Positions 17,708 through 25,007 of a DNA stretch of 63,776 nt are shown piece by piece; positions within the stretch are counted from its first letter, which is position 1, and each line of letters opens with the position of its first letter. The position numbers and the translations under genes were made by a program. The notes below the pieces were generated by a model. The model did no database searches. It had not been told where the DNA came from and saw nothing but the letters and a program-made list of their open reading frames with translations. The stretch covers positions 1 to 63,776 of the forward strand of contig DCVK01000001.1 of NCBI GenBank assembly GCA_002335385.1, in the 5' to 3' direction. The DNA is from Candidatus Aminicenantes bacterium UBA2190 (GTDB lineage: Bacteria > Acidobacteriota > Aminicenantia > UBA2199).

Positions 17708-19522
17708 ATGAACATTCTCGGAATCTCCGCTTTCTACCACGACAGCGCGGTGGCTCTGGTCCGGGACGGCGAGATCGCCTACGCCGCCCAGGAGGAGCGC
17801 TTCAGCCGCAAGAAGCACGACCAGCGCTTCCCGGAGAAGGCATTGCAGAACCTGTACGAGTACTGCCGGCTGGAGCCGCAGGACATCGACCGCGTGGTGT
17901 TCTACGAGAAGCCTTTCCTGAAGTTCGAGCGGCTGCTCTCCACCTACATGCAGTTCGCCCCTGCCGGGCTCTCGAGCTTCGTGCAGGCCATGCCGGTGTG
18001 GTTCAAGGAAAAACTGTTCATGAAAAGCCTGCTGGCCGGATATTTCCCCGGCCAGGAGATCTACTTCGTCAAGCACCACGAGGCGCATGCCGCCTCGGCG
18101 TTCTACCCCTCCCCGTTCCAGCGCGCGGCCATCCTGACCGTCGACGGCGTCGGCGAATGGGATACGCTGAGCATCGGCCGCGGCGAGGGCAACCGCATCG
18201 AGATCCAGAAAAGCATTCATTTCCCCCATTCCCTGGGGCTGCTCTATTCGGCCTTCACCTATTTCACCGGCTTCAAGGTCAATTCCGGCGAGTACAAGGT
18301 GATGGGCCTGGCCCCCTACGGGGAGCCGCGCTACGTCCAGGCCATCTACGACCATCTCATCGACGTCAAGGCCGACGGCTCGTTCCGCCTCAACCTGGAC
18401 TACTTCAACTACCATGTCGGCCTGACCATGACCAACCGCAGGTTCAACCGGCTGTTCAACGCCGGGCCGCGCAAGCCCGAGAGCAAGCTGCGCCAGCTGG
18501 ACATGGACCTGGCCCGCTCGGTCCAGGTGGTCCTGGAAGAGGTCATGATGAAGATCGTCCGCCATGTCAAGAAGGAGATCGGCGGCGACCAGCTGGTCCT
18601 GGCCGGAGGCACGGCGCTGAACTGCGTGGCCAACGGCAAGATCCTCAAGGAACAGGTCTTCAAGGACATCTGGATCCAGCCGGCGGCGGGGGATGCCGGC
18701 GGCGCCCTCGGCTCGGCCCTGCAGTTCTGGTTCCAGAACCTGGACCAACCGCGCAGCGCCGATGGCCGCAACGACTCCCAGAAGGGTTCTTTCCTGGGGC
18801 CCGCCCATGCCCCGGACGCCATCCGCCGCTTCCTGCAGGATGAGGGGATCGAGTTCCAGGAACTGGCCCCGGCCGACGTCCCGGCCAGGGTCGCCGAGCT
18901 GATCGACGCCCAGAAGGTCATCGGCGTGCTCAACGGGCGCATGGAGTACGGCCCGCGCGCCCTCGGCCACCGCAGCATCATCGGCGACGCCCGCTCGCGG
19001 GAGATGCAGAAGATCATGAACCTGAAGATCAAGTTCCGCGAGTCTTTCCGCCCCTTTGCGCCGGCCGTCCTGGAGGACCGCATGACCGAGGTCTTCGACT
19101 ACGACTACCCCTCGCGCTACATGCTCCTGGTCTATGATGTGCGCCGCGAACGGCGCCGCGCCCTGGAGGCGGACGACCTGGCCCGCAGCGGCCTGGACAA
19201 GCTGTCGGTCATCCGCTCCGACGTGCCGGCCATCACCCACGTCGATTACTCGGCGCGCATCCACACCGTGGACCGCGTGAACAACCCCTTCTTTTACGAC
19301 ATCATCGACGCCTTTTACCGGCGCACGGGCTGCCCGGTGGTGATCAACACCTCCTTCAACGTCCGCGGCGAGCCGATCGTCAACACGCCGCGCGACGCCT
19401 ACCAGTGCTTCCAGCATACCAACATGGACTACCTGCTGCTGGAGAACTTCCTGGTGGCGAAAAAGGACTCCGAGCGCATCGACGTGGACGAGGAATGGCT
19501 GAAGCAGTTCCCCATGGATTAA
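17708..19522 (+). CDS. Carbamoyltransferase (NodU/CmcH family)
   Basis: 604-residue cytoplasmic enzyme that transfers carbamoyl from carbamoyl phosphate, via carbamoyl-adenylate, to a hydroxyl group of a sugar or secondary metabolite. The N-terminal YgjD/Kae1-like half begins MNILGISAFYHDSAVALV and has KHHEAHAASAFYPSPF; the C-terminal half has MEYGPRALGHRSI and the FRPFAPAVL motif, both family hallmarks. It is followed at 5 nt by an SxtJ-like protein, then DUF5989 and an SGNH hydrolase, a recurring cassette in envelope-polysaccharide loci. The substrate is probably a surface glycan; that is inference from context. Confidence 0.92.
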   Translation: MNILGISAFYHDSAVALVRDGEIAYAAQEERFSRKKHDQRFPEKALQNLYEYCRLEPQDIDRVVFYEKPFLKFERLLSTYMQFAPAGLSSFVQAMPVWFKEKLFMKSLLAGYFPGQEIYFVKHHEAHAASAFYPSPFQRAAILTVDGVGEWDTLSIGRGEGNRIEIQKSIHFPHSLGLLYSAFTYFTGFKVNSGEYKVMGLAPYGEPRYVQAIYDHLIDVKADGSFRLNLDYFNYHVGLTMTNRRFNRLFNAGPRKPESKLRQLDMDLARSVQVVLEEVMMKIVRHVKKEIGGDQLVLAGGTALNCVANGKILKEQVFKDIWIQPAAGDAGGALGSALQFWFQNLDQPRSADGRNDSQKGSFLGPAHAPDAIRRFLQDEGIEFQELAPADVPARVAELIDAQKVIGVLNGRMEYGPRALGHRSIIGDARSREMQKIMNLKIKFRESFRPFAPAVLEDRMTEVFDYDYPSRYMLLVYDVRRERRRALEADDLARSGLDKLSVIRSDVPAITHVDYSARIHTVDRVNNPFFYDIIDAFYRRTGCPVVINTSFNVRGEPIVNTPRDAYQCFQHTNMDYLLLENFLVAKKDSERIDVDEEWLKQFPMD

Positions 19523-19526
19523 GCAC

Positions 19527-19907
19527 ATGAAAAAAAGGATCATCAATTCCGCCGTTTTCTTCACCATCCTGTACTGGCTGGCGGTCTATATCGTGCAGCG
19601 GCGCAGTCATTTCCTTTCCGGCGCCCGGCCGCTGACCTGGGCGGTCCTGGTCGCCGCTTCCCTGCTGCTGATCGTTCTGGCGCGGCCCCTGCTGCCCGTT
19701 TTCGAGCGCGTGCTGGCCGTCACGGCCAGGATCGGCAGCCTGATCTTCGCCCTGATCACCATGTTGGTTTTTTTCTTTCTGCTGACGCCGATCTCCCTGC
19801 TGATGCGCCTGGCCGGGAAAGTGTTCATGCAGGGGCGCTTCGACGCCCGGGCCGCGACGTATTACGAACCCTGGCAGGTCTCGGAAGATGCCAGCAAACA
19901 ATTCTAG
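19527..19907 (+). CDS. SxtJ-family small membrane protein
   Basis: 126 residues with three predicted TM helices (about 8-26, 33-52 and 65-95) and a short polar tail. Proteins of this kind, named after SxtJ of saxitoxin clusters, are commonly encoded immediately after NodU-type carbamoyltransferases. Here the start is 5 nt after the carbamoyltransferase stop, on the same transcript, and the next gene is the equally typical DUF5989 protein. The assignment rests on position, size and topology; the molecular function is unknown. Confidence 0.72.
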   Translation: MKKRIINSAVFFTILYWLAVYIVQRRSHFLSGARPLTWAVLVAASLLLIVLARPLLPVFERVLAVTARIGSLIFALITMLVFFFLLTPISLLMRLAGKVFMQGRFDARAATYYEPWQVSEDASKQF

Positions 19908-19916
19908 GGAGAAACG

Positions 19917-20072
19917 ATGAAAGGCTCGATCGTGAAGGAAATGTTTGAGTTCATGTGGAAGCGCAAGAAGCTGTGGATGCTGCCGATCATCCTGATCCTG
20001 CTGCTGATCGCGATGCTGATCGTCCTGACCCAAGGCACCGCCGTCGCCCCGTTCATCTACACCCTGTTCTGA
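19917..20072 (+). CDS. DUF5989-family single-pass membrane peptide
   Basis: 51-residue protein beginning MKGSIVKEMFEFMWKRKKLW, then one TM helix (about 22-41) and a short periplasmic end APFIYTLF. This is the characteristic DUF5989 layout, found next to carbamoyltransferase and SxtJ-like genes. A GGGAG sits 6-10 nt before ATG 19917 and the gene starts 9 nt after the previous stop. It is easily missed by size cutoffs. It probably forms a membrane complex with its neighbours; the function is unknown. Confidence 0.8.
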   Translation: MKGSIVKEMFEFMWKRKKLWMLPIILILLLIAMLIVLTQGTAVAPFIYTLF

Positions 20073-20080
20073 TCCCGGCC

Positions 20081-21007
20081 GTGAAAAAGGTCCTCTTCCG
20101 CCTGCTCGCGGTCCTGGCCGGCATCCTTTTCGGCCTGCTGCTGGCCGAGGGCCTGGTGCGCCTGGTCATGCCCGATCCCGGCGCGGTGAAGACCGTGCAG
20201 GACCTGCGTCCGCGCGAGCGCTCATTGAGCGGGGGTGGCGAGCCGCCCGCCAAGCAGGGACAGGTGCGCATCGCCGTCCTGGGCGACTCCTACGTCTACG
20301 GCCAGGGGGTCGACTTCACCAGCATCTTCGCGGTGCGGACGGGCGAGATCCTGCGCCGGGCCAGGCCGGAACGGACGATCGAGATGCTGAATTTCGGCCG
20401 CCCGGGCGCCGACACCGTCAATGAGCTGCGCACGCTGCAGCAGGACGTGCTGCCCTACGATCCCGACATCGTGGTCCTGGGCTTCGTGCTCAACGACTTC
20501 ACTTATCGCCGGGCGCGCAGCGAATTCACGCGGGTATACCGCAGGGAGAAGAACCGCTTCCTGCCGTTCCGCAAGCTGGAACGCCATTCCCGCCTGGCGT
20601 ATTTCCTGGACTGGACTTTCTTCCAGCTCTTTTCCGATATGGACCGTGTTCACAACGATTACCTCGACGGCCTTTTCGATCCGGAAAAAAACCCCGAGTT
20701 CCCGCGCATGCGGGCGGCGCTGGACGAGCTGCTGCGCCTGATGGCCCCGCGGCGCGGGATCGTGCTGCTCTTTCCCATGTTCGTCCGCGACGAGGAGAAC
20801 CGGCCGTTCTACCGGGATGCCCGCAAGCTGCTGACCGAGGCCTGCCGGGAGAACGGGGTGGCGTTGATCGAGATGCTTCCCCATTTCGCCGGCCGGGCGC
20901 CGGCCAAGTGGTGGGCCAGCCTCGAAGATCACCATCCCAACGCCGAGGCCCACGCCGTGATCGCCCGCGTGCTGAGCGATCACATCCTCAGGGAGAAGCT
21001 GTTCTAG
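20081..21007 (+). CDS. Membrane-anchored SGNH/GDSL hydrolase
   Basis: 308-residue protein with an N-terminal signal-anchor helix (residues 3-23). The catalytic blocks are GDSYVYGQG (Ser nucleophile in GDS), a Gly in the NFGRPGADT region, FVLNDF (block III Asn) and a C-terminal DHHPNAEAH giving the Asp-His pair. SGNH enzymes of this kind add or remove acyl groups on glycans or lipids in the periplasm. GTG 20081 begins 8 nt after the DUF5989 stop; the longer frame would run into that gene, so GTG is preferred. It is the last gene of the cassette. Confidence 0.82.
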   Translation: MKKVLFRLLAVLAGILFGLLLAEGLVRLVMPDPGAVKTVQDLRPRERSLSGGGEPPAKQGQVRIAVLGDSYVYGQGVDFTSIFAVRTGEILRRARPERTIEMLNFGRPGADTVNELRTLQQDVLPYDPDIVVLGFVLNDFTYRRARSEFTRVYRREKNRFLPFRKLERHSRLAYFLDWTFFQLFSDMDRVHNDYLDGLFDPEKNPEFPRMRAALDELLRLMAPRRGIVLLFPMFVRDEENRPFYRDARKLLTEACRENGVALIEMLPHFAGRAPAKWWASLEDHHPNAEAHAVIARVLSDHILREKLF

Positions 21008-21052
21008 GAGCGGCGTCCCCGGCCCCGGGCCGGCGGCGGGCGGCGATCCTTC

Positions 21053-22906
21053 CTACAGATAACCCAGGCTTTTCATCTGCTTCTGCAGTTCCTTGTCGAA
21101 GCGGCGCTGCTGGGCGGGCCGTTTCCTGGCCAGATTGGCATCGATCACGCTTCGCAACCTCTTGATCTGCTGGCTGGCCTGCAGATAGACGTCCTTGCGC
21201 GTGGCGAACAGGTCGACGCGGTCGCCCGGGTCCAGTTCCAGGTCGTAGATCTCCGTCTGGCCGGTCGGCGGCGGCAGGCCTTCGTCGGCGAAGAACTTCA
21301 AGTCGGCCGGCGAGTAGTCGTAGTTGTATATGACCTTGTGGCGGTCGCTGAGGACGGCGAACTTCGGAGGGATCTGGTGCAGGAAGCGGCAATTCGAGAT
21401 CGAGGAGAACAGGAAGGGCCGCGCCAGCTTTTTGCCGCTCAGGAGCGGCGCCAGGTCCAGGCCGTCGACGGCCGGGTCCTGGGTCCTGCGGCCCACGGCG
21501 GCCAGGACGGTGGGCAGGATGTCGATGACGCCGACGGTCTCCTTGATGGTCCGGCCCTGGTGTTCGCCGCCGGGGAATTTGACCAGCAGCGGCACGTGCA
21601 GCAATTCGCCGTACATGGAGTGATTGTGCGCCCAGCCTCCGTGCTCGTAGAATTCCTCGCCGTGGTCCGACATCAGCACGATCAGCGAGCGGTCGTAGAT
21701 CCCCCGGCGCCGGAGGGCGGCGATGAAGTCCCCGAAGAAGCTGTCGAAGGCGAGGATCTCGCCGCGGTAGAGTTCCTTGTAGGACTCGGTGAGGGCGTCG
21801 TCGACCTTCATGAATTTCCTTTTTCTCTGGTTGAAGGTGACCGAATCCAGCTCGCGATGCAGCGGCCGGGGATTGATCTGCTCAAGGAACTCGGCGGGCG
21901 GAGCGTAGGGGGCATGGACCTGATAGGTATGCAGGAACATGAACGAGGAGGGGAACTGGCCGCGGTCGATCAGGTCCAGGGCCTTGGTGAAAAGCGCCTG
22001 GCCGCCGGTCGAGCCGAACAGGTCGGGGGACGACTCGAAATAATCGAAGTGGCGGGCGAAGCCGAAGTTCTTGCTCATGTACGTGCCGCCGTTGAGGTTG
22101 ATGGTGACGTGGCCGGCGGCCAGCTCCTTCACCAGGAACGGCTTGTCCAGTTCCAGGGTGGAGGATTTGTGCATCTGGTGGTTGAACTCGTACTGGCCGG
22201 TGAAGAAGCTCATGAAGGCGGGCAGCGTCCAATTGCTCTGGGAATAGCAGCGCGCGAAATCGACGCTGTCGCGCCGGAAACGTTCGATGTTCGGGGTCAG
22301 CGGCCTGCCGTTGACCCGTGAACCGATCGCATCGGCGCGCAGGGTGTCCACGCCGATGAGAAAAACGAAGTCCCTCTTCCTTTCCTCCTTGATGCGGTAG
22401 AGGATGGGCTTGCTGAAATAGACGATGCCCGTCCCCTGGCAGGATATCTCCAGCTCCTCCCCCCTGGCCAGGGTCATGGCCTGGAATACCGGCGCGCTGA
22501 ATTCCTTCTCGCGGATGCGCTGCAGGGTGACGACCCGGCCGCGGCGCTTCACGCCGATCGTGAATTCGATCCTGCCGCCGTCGCCGGCTTCCAGCAGGAC
22601 ATGGGAATAAAAACCGCTGCGGCCCGCATAGGGCGAGCGGATGGAGAAGGTTTTCCGGCCCTGCAGGAAAAAGTAGCAGGCGTCGGCGGCGGGGATGCCC
22701 TTCAGTTCCCGGGGCGCGCCATGCCCCGTGAAATGAACGCTGCCGCTGGCGGCGTCGGACTGGAACAACCCGGCCGGCGCAGCGGGAGAGGCGATGACGC
22801 TGCGCTGGAAATCGGGCGTTCCGCCCTTGCTCAGCGCCTGGAAGACAAAAAAAATACCCGCGCCCGCCAGCAGGATCCCGGCGCCAAATTTCAAGGATTT
22901 GATCAC
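21053..22906 (-). CDS. Sulfatase-fold hydrolase/transferase with Thr nucleophile, membrane-anchored
   Basis: 617 residues. An N-terminal helix (about 5-24) exports it, followed by a beta-rich region of about 140 residues and an alkaline-phosphatase/sulfatase domain (metal Asp187 in GVDTLRAD, MSDHGEEFYEHGGWAHN, LGYL tail). At the nucleophile position it has WTLPAFMSFFTG, with Thr227 where sulfatases have Cys or Ser, and no Arg two residues after Pro. It therefore cannot form formylglycine and may be a phospho-group hydrolase or transferase. GTG 22906 is chosen because GAGGAG lies 6 nt upstream. It converges with the SGNH gene. Confidence 0.82.
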   Translation of the reverse strand: MIKSLKFGAGILLAGAGIFFVFQALSKGGTPDFQRSVIASPAAPAGLFQSDAASGSVHFTGHGAPRELKGIPAADACYFFLQGRKTFSIRSPYAGRSGFYSHVLLEAGDGGRIEFTIGVKRRGRVVTLQRIREKEFSAPVFQAMTLARGEELEISCQGTGIVYFSKPILYRIKEERKRDFVFLIGVDTLRADAIGSRVNGRPLTPNIERFRRDSVDFARCYSQSNWTLPAFMSFFTGQYEFNHQMHKSSTLELDKPFLVKELAAGHVTINLNGGTYMSKNFGFARHFDYFESSPDLFGSTGGQALFTKALDLIDRGQFPSSFMFLHTYQVHAPYAPPAEFLEQINPRPLHRELDSVTFNQRKRKFMKVDDALTESYKELYRGEILAFDSFFGDFIAALRRRGIYDRSLIVLMSDHGEEFYEHGGWAHNHSMYGELLHVPLLVKFPGGEHQGRTIKETVGVIDILPTVLAAVGRRTQDPAVDGLDLAPLLSGKKLARPFLFSSISNCRFLHQIPPKFAVLSDRHKVIYNYDYSPADLKFFADEGLPPPTGQTEIYDLELDPGDRVDLFATRKDVYLQASQQIKRLRSVIDANLARKRPAQQRRFDKELQKQMKSLGYL

Positions 22907-22926
22907 GTTGCGCTCCTCAGGGGCGG

Positions 22927-22954
22927 ATTTTATCACAGGACGGCCTGAATGCAA
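22927..22954 (-). promoter_or_regulatory. Promoter of the sulfatase-fold gene at 21053-22906
   Basis: Minus strand TTGCAT (22954-22949), 16 nt, TAAAAT (22932-22927). Twenty nt separate the -10 from GTG 22906, leaving a short leader with GAGGAG. Confidence 0.5.
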
Positions 22955-22972
22955 AAGGCACGGTGGGCGTGC

Positions 22973-23452
22973 TCAGACCCACTGGCTGAGATTGACGAAG
23001 GCCTTGATCTTGTTGTCGGCCTCGCGCAGCCGCGCCGAGAGGCTGCGGGCCAGGGTGATCAGGATCTTCACGCCGCTGGCGGGATCCTTCTCCACGAAGC
23101 GCAGGAAGCGCTGGCGGCTGATCTCCATGATGAAGGTGTCGCAATGGGCGATGGCGGTGGCGCTGCGCGGCAGGTCCTCCAGCAGGGCCATTTCGCCGAA
23201 GAAATCGCCCTTCTTCAGGACGGTCAGTGTCTCCTCGCCGCTGACCGGAGCGCGCTGGGTGATGCGCACTTCGCCGGAAAGGATCACCAGCAGCGAATCG
23301 CCCGCATCGTTCTCCTCGAAGATGGTCTCGCTGGCCTGGAAGACGCGCTCGGAAAAAAGGTAGGCCAGTTCCTTGACGGCGCCGTAGTTCATCTCGCTGA
23401 ACAGGCCGAGATTCTTCAGGATATCGATGAGGATGTCTTTGTCGATGCCCAT
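22973..23452 (-). CDS. Cyclic-nucleotide-binding domain protein (Crp-like sensor without DNA-binding domain)
   Basis: 159 residues, essentially one cNMP-binding beta-roll plus flanking helices. The phosphate-binding cassette is GDFFGEMALLEDLPRSATAIA, close to the classical GE....RxA pattern. There is no helix-turn-helix C-terminal domain, so it is not a standard Crp regulator; the last 30 residues are a basic helix. ATG 23452 lies 7 nt downstream of TACAAT and no Shine-Dalgarno is present, so it appears leaderless. It may bind cAMP, cGMP or c-di-GMP; the partner is unknown. Confidence 0.85.
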   Translation of the reverse strand: MGIDKDILIDILKNLGLFSEMNYGAVKELAYLFSERVFQASETIFEENDAGDSLLVILSGEVRITQRAPVSGEETLTVLKKGDFFGEMALLEDLPRSATAIAHCDTFIMEISRQRFLRFVEKDPASGVKILITLARSLSARLREADNKIKAFVNLSQWV

Positions 23453-23459
23453 GCCCGTC

Positions 23460-23489
23460 ATTGTAGCATACAAGCCCTGGCGGGGACAA
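23460..23489 (-). promoter_or_regulatory. Promoter of the cNMP-binding gene
   Basis: Minus strand TTGTCC (23489-23484), 18 nt, TACAAT (23465-23460), then 7 nt to ATG 23452. Leaderless arrangement. Confidence 0.58.
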
Positions 23490-23490
23490 T

Positions 23491-23511
23491 GAAAACAGGG
23501 TTGGCGAACCC
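23491..23511 (-). terminator. Probable intrinsic terminator of the PHP/HATPase operon
   Basis: Read on the minus strand, GGGTT-CGCC-AACCC (23511-23498) is followed by TGTTTTC. A second hairpin, CCCCG-CTT-CGGGG, lies just upstream on the same strand. The stem is short and the T-run imperfect. Confidence 0.45.
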
Positions 23512-23604
23512 CGGGCCCCGAAGCGGGGATCCTGCAGAAGGAAGCCTGAAAGGGAAAAGGCAAAGAAGAAAAGCGCAATACCCCGGCCGCGGCCGGCCGG
23601 CTCC

Positions 23605-24159
23605 TCAGGGGGCGGGGGCCAGCAGTTCTCCCAGCCCCGCGCGGATGAAGTCCCTGAGGAAGCGGTAGACATCGGGATGGGAGAGGGGCAGGTCGCCGGC
23701 ATGGGCGCGCGACTCGGCCGAGGAGACGGCGAAGGCCCCGCTCTCGCTTCGATAGGAGAAGCGCAGGTCCACCGCTTCCAGGCTGGCCAGCAAGGAGAGC
23801 AGCGTCCCTTCGAGGTCGCCCAGCGGCGGGCAGTCCAGGTGGCTCTTCTGCATGCTCGCCCGCACCCGCGTGCCGCGGCCCGGGCGGCTGGCGATGGCGA
23901 AGTCGCCGCAACAGGCCTCGGTGGTGGCCTTGAGCAGCGGAATGCCCAGGCCGACTTTTTTGAAGCTCTTGCTGGTAAAGAAGGGATCCTGCACCTTGAG
24001 CAGGGTCGGGCGGTCCATGCCGCGGCCGTCGTCGGCCACCTCCAGTTCCAGGGTGTCGTTGGCGCGGGATTCGCGCATTTCCACGCGGATGACGCGGGCG
24101 CCGGCGGCGACCGAGTTCTGCACCAGGTCGAACAAGTGAAAACAGAGGTCCTCAACCAT
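23605..24159 (-). CDS. HATPase_c (histidine-kinase-like) ATP-binding protein
   Basis: 184 residues. The GHKL ATP-binding fold is visible: N-box FDLVQNSVAAGARVI, G1 box VADDGRGMD, FTSKSFKKVGLGIPLL (G2/ATP lid) and GRGTRV. There is no dimerisation/histidine domain, so it is not a complete sensor kinase. ATG 24159 overlaps the upstream PHP gene's stop by 8 nt, so the two are co-translated. In several anaerobes a PHP phosphoesterase plus this same DLVQNS-type ATPase are encoded beside [FeFe]-hydrogenase genes; no hydrogenase is visible in this window. Its role is therefore open. Confidence 0.85.
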   Translation of the reverse strand: MVEDLCFHLFDLVQNSVAAGARVIRVEMRESRANDTLELEVADDGRGMDRPTLLKVQDPFFTSKSFKKVGLGIPLLKATTEACCGDFAIASRPGRGTRVRASMQKSHLDCPPLGDLEGTLLSLLASLEAVDLRFSYRSESGAFAVSSAESRAHAGDLPLSHPDVYRFLRDFIRAGLGELLAPAP

Positions 24160-24898
24160 GGGGCTCCGGGCAAATGACATGGAAAGCCCCGGCTTGCGCC
24201 GCCGCCAGGAGCGCGGGCAGCGCGGGGGATGAGGCCGAGAATATCGTGCACCCCCTGCCGATATCCTTGAGATAATGGGCGTCGGAGTTGCGCAGCAGGG
24301 GATGGCGGGCCAGGGCGGGGTAGTCCTGCAATACCCGTGCCCGGGACGACTCGCAGGCGATCTCCAGCGGCGCGCCCTCGAGCTCGGCCGGCACCATGCC
24401 CAGGTTGACCAGCAGGCCATAGGGGGGAGCCTCGACATGGGCCGGAACGGCGAGGCCGTCATGGCGGCGCACGAGTTCGACCAGCTCGGCGACGGAGATG
24501 TCGAGGGCGTTGAGCAGGAGCTTCTCCTCGTGGCGGACGATGTTATCCTCCCCGTCGACCACCACCTGGTCGCCGAAATAGTCGGGATTGTTCGGCGTAG
24601 CGGGCAGCAGGTCGTAGACGAGCCGGTTGAAGCGCTCGGCCTGGAGGCGGTCCTCGAAATAGCAGAGAACATGGACATCCTCGCGGGTCTGCGCCTCCAT
24701 GCCGAACAGCACCTTGACCCCGGCTTTTTGTCCCAGCGCCGTCGCCGTAAAGCCGTTCTCCATGCTGTTGTGGTCGGTGACGGCGATCAGGTCGAGGCAG
24801 AGCTCCCCGGCCCGGCCGACGATGGCCGCCGGCGACATTTCCAGCGAGGCACAGGGGGAGAGGGCGGAATGGATGTGCAGGTCGGCGCGGATCTTCAT
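24152..24898 (-). CDS. PHP-domain metal-dependent phosphoesterase
   Basis: 248 residues with the PHP metal-binding motifs: DLHIHS near the N-terminus (HxH), VTDHNSME (Asp-His) around residue 41, HVEAP in the middle and NSDAHYLKD late. PHP proteins hydrolyse phosphoesters such as nucleotides, histidinol phosphate or 3'-phosphoadenosine derivatives; the substrate here is unknown. It is the first gene of a two-gene unit with the HATPase. The promoter TTGACA-17-TAAGAT ends 9 nt before ATG 24898 with no Shine-Dalgarno. Confidence 0.9.
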   Translation of the reverse strand: MKIRADLHIHSALSPCASLEMSPAAIVGRAGELCLDLIAVTDHNSMENGFTATALGQKAGVKVLFGMEAQTREDVHVLCYFEDRLQAERFNRLVYDLLPATPNNPDYFGDQVVVDGEDNIVRHEEKLLLNALDISVAELVELVRRHDGLAVPAHVEAPPYGLLVNLGMVPAELEGAPLEIACESSRARVLQDYPALARHPLLRNSDAHYLKDIGRGCTIFSASSPALPALLAAAQAGAFHVICPEPHG

Positions 24899-24907
24899 GC
24901 TGCCCCC

Positions 24908-24936
24908 ATCTTAGGGAAATCGCCCCTGGCTGTCAA
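24908..24936 (-). promoter_or_regulatory. Promoter of the PHP/HATPase operon
   Basis: Minus strand perfect TTGACA (24936-24931), 17 nt, TAAGAT (24913-24908), then 9 nt to the start codon. Leaderless or nearly so. Confidence 0.68.
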
Positions 24937-25007
24937 CCGCGCGGAGACGGCCGGAAGACTCCCGTGCGGGAACTTGGCTGCGAACGGTACCATGCCCCGA
25001 TCCCGGC

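Noticed and set aside
21053..22906. Classical arylsulfatase needing formylglycine
   Set aside because: The Cys/Ser and Arg of the CxPxR signature are replaced (WTLPAF), so formylglycine cannot form.
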